Below are positions 7,927-16,578 of a DNA stretch of 64,000 bases, piece by piece. A program made the translations under genes and the position numbers. This DNA comes from Polynucleobacter duraquae (GTDB taxonomy: Bacteria > Pseudomonadota > Gammaproteobacteria > Burkholderiales > Burkholderiaceae), in assembly GCF_000973625.1 (NCBI RefSeq), contig NZ_CP007501.1, positions 992,001 to 1,056,000 of the forward strand. The letters run 5' to 3'. The notes under the pieces were generated by a model. The model was not told the origin of the DNA. It ran no database searches and worked only from the letters and a program-made list of their open reading frames with translations. Within the stretch, counting starts at the first letter, position 1. Every line of letters begins with the position of its first letter.

Positions 7927-10900
7927 TTAATTGGCTTGAGCAGTATTGAGCATGGCAGATGCATTTAAGCTTCTCAGAATTTTACGAATTTGTTCAAGAC
8001 GTTGCTCTAGTTTCTCAAAATCCTGCTCTTTTTGGGGGAGAATTTTTAATTTATCTTGGCCATTGAGTTGTATATATTTTGATGATTGAATCAGTTGAAT
8101 AATTTTCATCGGGTCAATGGGTGGATTAGGGATGAACTGAATCTGAATGGACAATGGGCTGGCGTCAATCTTTTTGATACCAAAGCCGGTCATCTCCAGA
8201 CGTAAGCGATGGGTTTCATAAAGAGATTTGGCCTGATCAGGTAAGTCACCATAGCGATCTACTAGTTCCTCGCGCAATCCCATTAATTCAGAGAAGTCAT
8301 TTGTGCCGGCAAAACGCTTGTACATCGATAGTCGCTCGTGGACATCTGGGCAATAGTCATTTGGAAAGAGGGCTGGTACACCTAAATTGACATCGGTTGT
8401 TGCTTGGAGTGGTGTCAAGAGATCTGGCTCTTTACCACTGCGCAGAGATTTCACTGCACGATTGAGCATCTCGGTATAAAGCTGAAATCCAATTTCATGT
8501 ATCTCACCAGACTGCTTATCTCCCAGGACTTCACCAGCACCCCGAATTTCTAAATCGTGCATCGCTAAATAAAAACCAGAACCGAGTTCTTCCATCGCTT
8601 GAATGGCATTTAAACGTAATTGCGCCTGCTTACTAAGTGCCTCAGGATCTGGTACCAGTAAATAAGCGTAGGCCTGATGATGTGATCGTCCAACACGTCC
8701 ACGTAATTGATGTAGCTGCGCCAAACCAAACTTATCAGCACGATGCATGATGATCGTATTGGCGGTAGGCACATCAATACCAGTTTCAATGATGGTGGTG
8801 CATAACAAGATATTGGTACGCTGGGTCACAAAATCACGCATCACTGACTCCAACTCACGTTCATGCATTTGACCGTGCGCTACGCTAATGCGCGCTTCTG
8901 GAATCAGTTCTTGTAAGGCATGCTTACGATTTTGAATGGTGTCGACTTCGTTATGCAGGAAGTAGACTTGTCCACCACGCTTAATTTCTCGCAGGACCGC
9001 TTCACGAATAACGCCATCACCTTCTCGTCGCACAAAGGTTTTAATGGCTAAGCGCTTCTGGGGTGCAGTAGCAATAACAGAGAACTCTCGTAAACCTTCC
9101 ATCGCCATACCAAGTGTTCGTGGAATGGGGGTGGCAGTTAAGGTCAGAATATCTACTTCAGCACGTAATGCTTTCAGTGCATCCTTTTGACGAACACCAA
9201 AACGATGTTCCTCATCCACAATCACTAAGCCTAAATTAGCAAACTGAGTTTCTTTAGATAGCAGCTTATGTGTGCCGATAATAATGTCGGCTTCACCTTT
9301 GGCAATCGCCGCTAGTGCAGCATTAATCTCTTTAGTAGTCTTGAAGCGGGAGAGCTCAACGATGCGCACAGGCCAATCGGCAAAGCGATCTTTCCAGGTC
9401 GCAACATGTTGTTCAGCAAGTAGGGTAGTTGGCGCTAGGATGGCTACTTGCTTACCACCCATGACCGCAACAAAACTAGCGCGTAGTGCAACCTCTGTTT
9501 TACCAAAGCCTACATCACCGCATACCAGTCGATCCATCGGTGTACCACTAGTCATATCCCCAATCACTGCTGCAATGGCGTTTGCCTGATCAGGAGTTTC
9601 TTCAAAACCAAAGCTTTCTGCAAATGCGGCGTAATCATGGGCTGAGAATTCAAAAGCGTGCCCTTTACGAATCGCTCTAGCAGCGTAGAGATTTAAAAGT
9701 TCAGCTGCGGTATCGCGTATTTGCTGGGCAGCCTTACGTCTTGCCTTATCCCACTGACCCGAGCCCAGCTGATGCAATGGTGCTGAATCAGGATCAGAGC
9801 CTGCATAACGGGTCACCATTTGCAGTTGTTGTACTGGTACGTATAGAGTGGCGTCTTTGGCGTATACCAAGTGCAAGAACTCTTCAAAGATAGGCTCTTC
9901 TTTGGGCGGCGCTAAATTCAGAAGTACTAAACCTTGATAACGACCAATCCCATGATCAGAGTGCACAACCGGATCACCGATTTTAAGCTCAGATAAATCT
10001 TTAAAGAGCATATCTGGATCAGCGCTCTCACTCTCCTTACCCTTGCGCCTTTGACGAGCAGTGGCTGTGAACAGCTCTGCCTCCGTGACGATGATTAAGT
10101 TTTCAGCAGGCCAGGTGAAGCCATTAAACAGTTGCGCTGTTACCAGACCAAATAGAGCATTGCCTTTAATAAAATCGGAGACGCCTTCAAAACCTTCTGG
10201 CTTCAGTGGATAGAGTGGTTTTCCATGTTGACCGGCTACAGAATTACTCTCTTCAAAGAGTTGGCGAATGGATTCTTTTCGACCATTGCTATCAGTGCAA
10301 ATGAGTACGCGTACTTTTTCTTGGGAAACCAGAGTGCGCAGCCGATTGATGGGGTCGGTATCTCGCCGATGAATAGATAGGTCGGGAACGGCTAAAAATT
10401 GCGGAGACTCTTGGGTTTCTTTATCTGTATCTTTATTTAATGCCAAACGTGCATATGGTTTAGCTGCTGTAAAGAATTGATCTACATCCAAAAATAATTC
10501 AGCTGGTGGAAGAATAGGGCGATCAAGATCATGTTTTAAGAATTCGTATCTGGAAACGGTATCTTTCCAAAAGCCCTTGATGGATTCTTCAACATCGCCG
10601 ATGCTCACAGCCCAAACGGGATCGCCTGAGCGGGGAAAGTAATCAAAGACTGTCGATGACTCTTCAAAAAAGAGCGGTAGATAAGATTCTATACCTGCAC
10701 TAGGAATTCCGAGGTTGGCATCTTTATAAATTGAGCACCGCGTTGGATCACCTTCAAATACTTCGCGCCAGCGCCCACGAAATGCCGTACGGGAAGCATC
10801 ATCAAATGGGAATTCGTGACCTGGTAATAGGCGAACTTCTTTTACTGGATAGAGGCTACGCTGAGTATCGGGATCAAAAGCTCTAATTTGCTCAATCTCA

Positions 10901-11481
10901 TCACCAAAAAGATCAAGGCGATAAGGCAGACTGGAGCCCATTGGAAATAAATCAATCAAGCCACCCCGGATGCTGTATTCACCAGGGCGCATCACCGAGC
11001 TGACGGGATCGTAACCGGCCTGTTGTAGCTGCAATTTCAGTGCAACTTCATTGAGCTTGTCACCCTGTCTGAAAAAGAAGGTGTGACCAGATAAAAAGTT
11101 TGGCGGACCCAGTCTTTGCAGTGCTGTAGTAATGGGAACCAGAACAATGTCGCAGCTGCCGTTGAGCAATTCATACAAAGTCGCTAGGCGCTCTGAAACC
11201 AAATCCTGGTGTGGCGAGAAATGGTCGTACGGTAGGATTTCCCAGTCAGGTAGTAGGCGTGTCTTGAGTTGCGGGGCAAAAGCGGGAATTTCTTCCAAAA
11301 GGCGCTGAGCCTCCTGTGCCTGGGCACAGAAAATGACCATGACTGAGAACTCTGAGCGATATCGAATGGCAGATTGGGCGATGAGCGCTGCATCTGACGA
11401 GCCAACCAGGCCTGAAAAGGTAAAGCGCTGCCCAGCCCTGGGTGCGGGTATGGGGGGTACTAGTTTTAATGCATCAGACAT
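7927..11481 (-). CDS. mfd: Transcription-repair coupling factor Mfd
   Basis: A 1184-residue ATP-dependent translocase that displaces stalled RNA polymerase and recruits UvrA. The order of domains is normal: UvrB-like N-terminal modules (with SVMRPGEYSIRGGLIDLFP near residue 160), an RNA polymerase-interacting CarD-like domain (GDPVVHSDHGIGRYQG), a RecG-like helicase with Walker A GDVGFGKTEVAL and the DEEH box, the helicase motifs with QLRGRVGRS, and the C-terminal TRCF domain. Start ATG at 11481 gives the expected N-terminus. It is divergent from ispD, only 23 bases away. Confidence 0.97.
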   Translation of the reverse strand: MSDALKLVPPIPAPRAGQRFTFSGLVGSSDAALIAQSAIRYRSEFSVMVIFCAQAQEAQRLLEEIPAFAPQLKTRLLPDWEILPYDHFSPHQDLVSERLATLYELLNGSCDIVLVPITTALQRLGPPNFLSGHTFFFRQGDKLNEVALKLQLQQAGYDPVSSVMRPGEYSIRGGLIDLFPMGSSLPYRLDLFGDEIEQIRAFDPDTQRSLYPVKEVRLLPGHEFPFDDASRTAFRGRWREVFEGDPTRCSIYKDANLGIPSAGIESYLPLFFEESSTVFDYFPRSGDPVWAVSIGDVEESIKGFWKDTVSRYEFLKHDLDRPILPPAELFLDVDQFFTAAKPYARLALNKDTDKETQESPQFLAVPDLSIHRRDTDPINRLRTLVSQEKVRVLICTDSNGRKESIRQLFEESNSVAGQHGKPLYPLKPEGFEGVSDFIKGNALFGLVTAQLFNGFTWPAENLIIVTEAELFTATARQRRKGKESESADPDMLFKDLSELKIGDPVVHSDHGIGRYQGLVLLNLAPPKEEPIFEEFLHLVYAKDATLYVPVQQLQMVTRYAGSDPDSAPLHQLGSGQWDKARRKAAQQIRDTAAELLNLYAARAIRKGHAFEFSAHDYAAFAESFGFEETPDQANAIAAVIGDMTSGTPMDRLVCGDVGFGKTEVALRASFVAVMGGKQVAILAPTTLLAEQHVATWKDRFADWPVRIVELSRFKTTKEINAALAAIAKGEADIIIGTHKLLSKETQFANLGLVIVDEEHRFGVRQKDALKALRAEVDILTLTATPIPRTLGMAMEGLREFSVIATAPQKRLAIKTFVRREGDGVIREAVLREIKRGGQVYFLHNEVDTIQNRKHALQELIPEARISVAHGQMHERELESVMRDFVTQRTNILLCTTIIETGIDVPTANTIIMHRADKFGLAQLHQLRGRVGRSHHQAYAYLLVPDPEALSKQAQLRLNAIQAMEELGSGFYLAMHDLEIRGAGEVLGDKQSGEIHEIGFQLYTEMLNRAVKSLRSGKEPDLLTPLQATTDVNLGVPALFPNDYCPDVHERLSMYKRFAGTNDFSELMGLREELVDRYGDLPDQAKSLYETHRLRLEMTGFGIKKIDASPLSIQIQFIPNPPIDPMKIIQLIQSSKYIQLNGQDKLKILPQKEQDFEKLEQRLEQIRKILRSLNASAMLNTAQAN

Positions 11482-11504
11482 CTAGGCTCATTATAGAATC
11501 AGGT

Positions 11505-12266
11505 ATGTTCGCTGGAAATCAATCTTCACCGTCTTTAGCTCAATGTCATGCCCTGTTGCCTACGGCAGGTACCGGATCTCGGCTTGGTGGAGCTTTGCCA
11601 AAGCAGTTTCAGGAGCTGGCAGGAAAGCCAATGCTAGCTTATGCCCTAGATGCTTTTATTCAGACTCCCGAGATTGCCTCTATATGGGTGGGCGTAAGCC
11701 CTGGTTTTATCGATAACCCCATCCTAGGCACGCTTACCAGTAAAGCTCCAGCGATCCGGTTCACTCCAAGCGGTGGACCCACCCGCCAAGAAACCGTCCT
11801 CAATACTTTGGCAGAGATGCTCAAAGCAGGTATTCCTGAGAGCGATTGGGTTCTGGTGCACGACGCCGCTAGACCAGGAATCACACCTCAACTCATTCAA
11901 AAACTCATTCTTGCTGTAAATCAAACGGGCGAGGGTGGCTTATTGGCAATGCCACTAGCTGACACCCTCAAAATGGCTGATGCTAACTCCGCAATTGCTG
12001 GTAATCCCAGCCGGTCTGTGAAGACAATATCCCGAGATCATCTATGGCAAGCCCAAACACCTCAGATGTTTGGTTTAAAGCAATTACACGATGCCATTGA
12101 AGAGGGCATTCGCTTGGAGGCGGATATTACGGATGAAGCCAGTGCTATGGAGCTGATTGGCAAAAACCCCCTATTAATTGAAGGTGCGACTCGTAATTTC
12201 AAAGTAACCCATCCGGCAGATTGGGATTTGATGCAAACCCTCTTGCGAACCCCTATAAACTTATAG
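11505..12266 (+). CDS. ispD: 2-C-methyl-D-erythritol 4-phosphate cytidylyltransferase IspD
   Basis: Third step of the MEP pathway: CTP plus MEP gives CDP-ME. I chose the ATG at 11505 (253 residues). The open frame extends upstream to 11442, but that would overlap mfd and add 21 non-conserved residues. The nucleotide-binding loop [13 protein letters not shown] followed by PKQF is at the N-terminus, with VHDAARP in the middle and [10 protein letters not shown] near the end, all diagnostic of IspD. ispF follows after 22 bases, so they are an operon. Confidence 0.95.
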   Translation: MFAGNQSSPSLAQCHALLPTAGTGSRLGGALPKQFQELAGKPMLAYALDAFIQTPEIASIWVGVSPGFIDNPILGTLTSKAPAIRFTPSGGPTRQETVLNTLAEMLKAGIPESDWVLVHDAARPGITPQLIQKLILAVNQTGEGGLLAMPLADTLKMADANSAIAGNPSRSVKTISRDHLWQAQTPQMFGLKQLHDAIEEGIRLEADITDEASAMELIGKNPLLIEGATRNFKVTHPADWDLMQTLLRTPINL

Positions 12267-12288
12267 TCAAGAGAACACTTACAAGCCC

Positions 12289-12792
12289 ATGACATCCAGC
12301 ACGCCTCATATTCCTCAATTTCGCATCGGCCAGGGCTACGACGTTCATGCCTTGGTCGAGGGTCGCAAGCTTATTCTCGGTGGGGTGCATGTCCCTAATG
12401 AAAAGGGCCTGTTGGGACATTCTGATGCGGATGCCTTGTTGCATGCTTTGACGGATGCTTTACTGGGCGCCGCAGGCTTAAATGATATTGGGCAGTTATT
12501 TCCAGATACAGATCCACAGTTTAAGGATATGGATAGCCGAATTTTGCTCAGAGCTGCTCTGCAAAAGATCCAAGCAGCTGGATTTCATGTGGGCAATGTG
12601 GACGCAACGATTATTTGCCAAAAACCTAAATTAGCCACTTTCTTACCGGAAATGGTTCGCAATATTGCAGCAGATTTGCTGGTGACGCCCAGCCATGTCA
12701 ACCTCAAGGCTAAAACCAATGAATCTCTTGGGCACCTTGGCAGAGGTGAGGGCATAGCAGTTCATGCCGTGGCTTTGCTCTACAAGGCCTAA
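12289..12792 (+). CDS. ispF: 2-C-methyl-D-erythritol 2,4-cyclodiphosphate synthase IspF
   Basis: Fifth MEP-pathway enzyme, converting CDP-ME 2-phosphate to MEcPP with release of CMP. At 167 residues it has the normal trimer-subunit size. Metal ligands are in GYDVHAL (Asp, His) and the [10 protein letters not shown] block; later [19 protein letters not shown] is the family signature. A slightly extended N-terminus precedes RIGQGYDVH. It is paired with ispD as in many proteobacteria, and ispE is not in the window. Confidence 0.96.
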   Translation: MTSSTPHIPQFRIGQGYDVHALVEGRKLILGGVHVPNEKGLLGHSDADALLHALTDALLGAAGLNDIGQLFPDTDPQFKDMDSRILLRAALQKIQAAGFHVGNVDATIICQKPKLATFLPEMVRNIAADLLVTPSHVNLKAKTNESLGHLGRGEGIAVHAVALLYKA

Positions 12793-12873
12793 ATATCCTT
12801 CAAAACCGCTAAGCATTGTAGAATTGTGGTCTTTAGAGTGAAGCTTCAGCTCGGTAGTGTTTGCGGAATTCGC

Positions 12874-12960
12874 GCGAGGATGGCGAAATTGGTAGACGCA
12901 CCAGGTTTAGGTCCTGACGCCAGCAATGGTGTGGGGGTTCGAGTCCCCCTCCTCGCACCA
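12874..12960 (+). tRNA. tRNA-Leu (anticodon TAG)
   Basis: Complete cloverleaf: acceptor GCGAGGA pairs with TCCTCGC, D-arm GGCGAAATTGGTAGACGCA typical of tRNA-Leu, anticodon loop TTTAGGT (anticodon TAG), a long variable arm, T-loop GGTTCGAGTCC, and an encoded CCA at 12958-12960. It reads CUN codons. It sits alone between ispF and tig. Confidence 0.97.
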
Positions 12961-13017
12961 CAAGATAGCTACTTGGCTTGGGCTTCACATAATCCGATTT
13001 TCAATTAAGAGACGAGA

Positions 13018-14355
13018 ATGGCTGCGCAGATAGAAAATTTAGGTCAGTTAGACCGCAAAGTGACCTTAGAGTTCGCTCGTGCCGATTTGGCTAAGGCGAG
13101 AGAAGACCGTTTAGCTAAATTGGGTAAAACCATGAAAGCCCCAGGCTTCCGTCCAGGCAAAGTGCCTAAGACCATGGTTGAAAAGCAATATGGCATGCAA
13201 GTCGATTTCGAACTTCAGTTCGACAAAGCTCAAGAACTCTTTTATGACTTAGCCCAAAAAGAAAAAATTCAATTAGCAGGTGAGCCACGCCTCGATCCTA
13301 AATCAGAATTAGATGCAGACAAAATTGTTTTCGATGCCTACTTTGAAGTTTTGCCAGAAGTAAAGATTGGCGATATCACTAAAGCAGAAGTAACTAAGTA
13401 CACAACGGATATCTCGGATGCAGAGATTGATCGTGCACTCGATGTATTGCGCAAGCAGCAAGTACATTACCATCCACGTGGCGATGCCGGTGACCATGGT
13501 GATGGCGGCGCAAATACCGCTGCGCAAGCTGGCGACCAAGTGGTTATTGACTTCGTTGGTAAGATCGATGGCGTCGAATTTGCAGGCGGGAAAGCGGAAA
13601 ACTTTGAATACGTGCTCGGTGAAGGTCGCATGTTGCCAGAATTTGAAGCTGCTACTTTAGGTCTCAAGGCAGGTGATAGCAAGACTTTCCCATTAAGCTT
13701 CCCAGCCGATTACCACGGTAAAGATGTTGCCGGTAAAACTGCTGATTTCACGATCACTGTGAAGTCAGTCAATTGGGCACACTTGCCAGTAGTTGATGAT
13801 GCGTTCGCATTGTCTTTAGGTGTTACCGAGGGTGGCGTTGCGAAGATGCGCGCAGAGGTCAAAGAAAATTTGGATCGCGAAACTAAGCGTCGCATTACTT
13901 CCCTATTAAAAGGCGAAGTCATGGAGAAGCTCAACAGCATTTGCGAATTTGATGTGCCTAAGTCTTTGGTTGCTCAAGAGCAAGAGCGCTTAGCTGAGTC
14001 TGCACGTCAAGACTTAATACAGCGCGGCATTCCAAATGCAAAAGATGCGCCAATTCCAGCAGAGATGTTTGCTGAGCAAGCCGTGAAGCGTGTCCGCCTC
14101 GGTTTGATTCTGAGTGACTTGGTTAAGCAGCAGAATTTATCTGCTACTGCAGATCAAATTAAAGCTGAGATTGATGAGCAGGCTGCTACTTACGAAGATC
14201 CAAAAGAAGTAGTGCGTTGGTTCTATAGCAATCCTAACCGCCTCAAAGATGTTGAGAACTTGGTGCTTGAAGATAATGTGATGAAGTATTTCACTTCTCA
14301 GGCTAAAGTAATTGACAAAGCAGTTACTTTCGAAGAACTCAGCAAACTTAACTAA
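13018..14355 (+). CDS. tig: Trigger factor (ribosome-associated chaperone)
   Basis: Binds the ribosomal exit tunnel and folds nascent chains. It has 445 residues with the three expected parts: an N-terminal ribosome-binding domain containing GFRPGKVPKTMVEKQYG near residue 43, an FKBP-like PPIase domain (GDQVVIDFVGKIDGVEF onward), and a helical C-terminal substrate domain. The stretch just before the PPIase domain (residues about 148-172, bases 13462-13530) is longer than in E. coli and rich in His, Asp and Gly. It heads tig-clpP-clpX, a standard quality-control cluster. Confidence 0.97.
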   Translation: MAAQIENLGQLDRKVTLEFARADLAKAREDRLAKLGKTMKAPGFRPGKVPKTMVEKQYGMQVDFELQFDKAQELFYDLAQKEKIQLAGEPRLDPKSELDADKIVFDAYFEVLPEVKIGDITKAEVTKYTTDISDAEIDRALDVLRKQQVHYHPRGDAGDHGDGGANTAAQAGDQVVIDFVGKIDGVEFAGGKAENFEYVLGEGRMLPEFEAATLGLKAGDSKTFPLSFPADYHGKDVAGKTADFTITVKSVNWAHLPVVDDAFALSLGVTEGGVAKMRAEVKENLDRETKRRITSLLKGEVMEKLNSICEFDVPKSLVAQEQERLAESARQDLIQRGIPNAKDAPIPAEMFAEQAVKRVRLGLILSDLVKQQNLSATADQIKAEIDEQAATYEDPKEVVRWFYSNPNRLKDVENLVLEDNVMKYFTSQAKVIDKAVTFEELSKLN

Positions 14356-14382
14356 GTCATTAATTAATAAAGGTCTGACCAC

Positions 14383-15012
14383 ATGAACCAGAATCATTTC
14401 CAGTCTGAGAATTTAGAGCCAAAAAGTTTGGGTTTAGTTCCAATGGTGATTGAAACCTCTGGTCGAGGTGAGAGGGCTTATGACATTTACTCTCGCTTAC
14501 TCAGAGAACGCGTAGTTTTCTTAGTTGGCGAAGTAAATGATCAAACTGCCAACTTAGTGATTGCACAGTTGCTATTCCTCGAGAGCGAAAACCCAGATAA
14601 AGAAATCTCTTTGTACATCAACTCTCCAGGCGGCTCCGTTTCAGCTGGTCTCGCAATTTATGACACGATGCAATTTATCAAACCGCACGTGAGCACATTG
14701 TGTATGGGTATGGCTGCAAGTATGGGTGCATTCTTATTGTGCGCTGGTGAGAAGGGTAAGCGCTATGCTTTGCCAAATTCACGCGTAATGATTCATCAAC
14801 CATTAGGCGGTGCACGCGGTCAAGCTTCAGACATTGAGATCCAAGCTCGTGAAATCTTGTATCTGCGTGAGCGCTTGAATCAGATTTTGTCTGATCGCAC
14901 AGGTCAAACAATTGAAACAATTGCTAAAGATACTGATCGCGACAACTTTATGTCTGCAGACCAAGCTCAAGAGTATGGCTTGATCGATAAAGTTATCGAT
15001 AAGCGCCCTTAA
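14383..15012 (+). CDS. clpP: ATP-dependent Clp protease proteolytic subunit ClpP
   Basis: Serine protease subunit forming the double heptamer that degrades substrates unfolded by ClpX. It has 209 residues; the first 15-20 are a likely processed propeptide before [20 protein letters not shown]. The active-site Ser is in [13 protein letters not shown], His in [11 protein letters not shown], and Asp in the DRDNFMSA region. It lies 27 bases behind tig and 26 bases ahead of clpX. Confidence 0.97.
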   Translation: MNQNHFQSENLEPKSLGLVPMVIETSGRGERAYDIYSRLLRERVVFLVGEVNDQTANLVIAQLLFLESENPDKEISLYINSPGGSVSAGLAIYDTMQFIKPHVSTLCMGMAASMGAFLLCAGEKGKRYALPNSRVMIHQPLGGARGQASDIEIQAREILYLRERLNQILSDRTGQTIETIAKDTDRDNFMSADQAQEYGLIDKVIDKRP

Positions 15013-15038
15013 TACGAATTTTCTTTTAGATAGCTACT

Positions 15039-16400
15039 TTGAGCGATATCAACACTACCAACAGCACAGACAAAGTTCTGTATTGCTCTTTTTGCGGCAA
15101 GAGTCAGCACGAAGTAAAAAAGCTGATTGCCGGCCCATCGGTATTTATTTGCGATGAGTGTATTGACCTTTGTACGGACATCATTCAAGAGGAATTATCA
15201 AAGCTCCCTAAGCTCGAGGGCGATGATTCTTTGCCAACACCCCATCAGATTCGTGAGAATCTAGATCAGTATGTGATTGGCCAAGATCATGCCAAGAAGA
15301 CTTTGGCAGTAGCGGTCTATAACCACTACAAACGCCTGCAGTATTTGCCAAAGCCAAAAAAAGAGAAGTTGGATAAAGATGGCAAGCCTGTAGAGACTTC
15401 AGATAAAAAAGAATCTAAGCTTCCTGCTAAAGCTATGGTTGATGGTGTTGAATTAGCCAAAAGTAATATTTTGCTGATTGGCCCAACTGGATCTGGCAAA
15501 ACATTATTAGCTCAGACCCTAGCGCGTATGTTGGATGTGCCGTTTGTGATGGCTGATGCAACTACCTTGACCGAAGCGGGTTATGTTGGTGAAGACGTTG
15601 AGAATATTATTCAAAAGTTGTTACAGGCTTGCGACTACAACGTAGAAAAAGCGCAGCGTGGGATTGTGTATATCGATGAGATTGATAAGATCTCTCGTAA
15701 ATCGGATAATCCATCCATCACTCGTGATGTATCGGGTGAGGGCGTTCAGCAGGCGCTTTTAAAGCTGGTTGAAGGCACTATGGCTTCTGTGCCACCTCAA
15801 GGTGGTCGCAAGCACCCCAATCAAGATTTCTTACAAGTTGACACCACTAATATCTTGTTCATTTGTGGCGGTGCATTTGACGGCCTTGAGAAGGTCATTC
15901 AGCAGCGTACTGCGAAGACCGGCATTGGATTTAATGCCACGGTTCCAGGTAAAGACGATCGCGGTATCAGCGACCTCTTGATCGAAGTAGAGCCCGAGGA
16001 TCTCATTAAGTTCGGCCTTATTCCTGAATTGATTGGTCGATTGCCCGTTGTTGCCACTTTGGCGCAATTGGATGAAGTAGCATTGATCCAGATTTTGACT
16101 GAGCCTAAAAATGCCTTAGTGAAGCAATACCAAGCTTTGTTGACGATGGAAGGCTCTGAGCTGGAGGTTCGCCCAACAGCTTTGTCAGCAATTGCTAAAA
16201 AAGCTATTGCCCGTAAGACTGGTGCTCGTGGCCTACGTTCCATTCTTGAGGGATCCCTCATGGATGTGATGTATGACCTGCCATCTTTGAAGAATGTTCA
16301 AAAGGTGGTCATTGATGAAAGCTCCATTGCTGAGGGCGGTAAGCCCATTTTGGTCTACAAGCAAGGTGAAGAATCTTCAGAATTGAGTAAAAAAGCCTAA
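15039..16400 (+). CDS. clpX: ATP-dependent Clp protease ATP-binding subunit ClpX
   Basis: AAA+ unfoldase that feeds substrates to ClpP. It has 453 residues: an N-terminal zinc-binding domain with CSFCGKSQ and [10 protein letters not shown] (four Cys), Walker [13 protein letters not shown], Walker [11 protein letters not shown], the pore loop GYVGEDVE, and an IGF-type loop (TGIGFNA) for docking ClpP. The start is TTG at 15039; no ATG lies upstream in frame, and this start reproduces the conserved N-terminus. It follows clpP directly. Confidence 0.96.
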   Translation: MSDINTTNSTDKVLYCSFCGKSQHEVKKLIAGPSVFICDECIDLCTDIIQEELSKLPKLEGDDSLPTPHQIRENLDQYVIGQDHAKKTLAVAVYNHYKRLQYLPKPKKEKLDKDGKPVETSDKKESKLPAKAMVDGVELAKSNILLIGPTGSGKTLLAQTLARMLDVPFVMADATTLTEAGYVGEDVENIIQKLLQACDYNVEKAQRGIVYIDEIDKISRKSDNPSITRDVSGEGVQQALLKLVEGTMASVPPQGGRKHPNQDFLQVDTTNILFICGGAFDGLEKVIQQRTAKTGIGFNATVPGKDDRGISDLLIEVEPEDLIKFGLIPELIGRLPVVATLAQLDEVALIQILTEPKNALVKQYQALLTMEGSELEVRPTALSAIAKKAIARKTGARGLRSILEGSLMDVMYDLPSLKNVQKVVIDESSIAEGGKPILVYKQGEESSELSKKA

Positions 16401-16458
16401 TTTTTGCTATTTTTTTGCTGTTACTAGTAGATTTTGCTCACTTTTTGTCTATTTCCCC

Positions 16459-16498
16459 CTTGTTTTTCACTTGGCGGCACCCACATAGGTAGTATCCT
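16459..16498 (+). promoter_or_regulatory. Candidate lon promoters: sigma-32-like and overlapping sigma-70-like
   Basis: CTTGTTT at 16459-16465, 14 bases, then CCCACAT at 16480-16486 resembles the heat-shock pattern CTTGAAA-N13-17-CCCCAT. Overlapping it, TTGGCG (16471-16476) and TATCCT (16493-16498) with a 16-base gap resemble a sigma-70 promoter. The lon ATG is about 80-90 bases downstream. Predicted by eye only. Confidence 0.4.
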
Positions 16499-16578
16499 AT
16501 TCTCCAATAATGCCTGTATCTAGTGGTGCGGCATTTTTAGAGATATTTACGGAATGACTATTTTGGAGGAATTGCCCC

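Noticed and set aside
11442..11504. N-terminal extension of ispD overlapping the start of mfd
   Set aside because: The 21 extra residues are not IspD-like and would overlap the divergent mfd; ATG 11505 fits better.
12826..13008. Short open frame covering the tRNA-Leu region (similar ones at 19045-19239 and 36978-37202)
   Set aside because: They read through tRNA genes and give the classic spurious peptides produced by tRNA sequences; no RBS or coding support.
15899..16261. 120-codon frame antisense to clpX (also 18582-18968 antisense to lon)
   Set aside because: Shadow of strongly conserved coding sequence on the other strand; no family resemblance.
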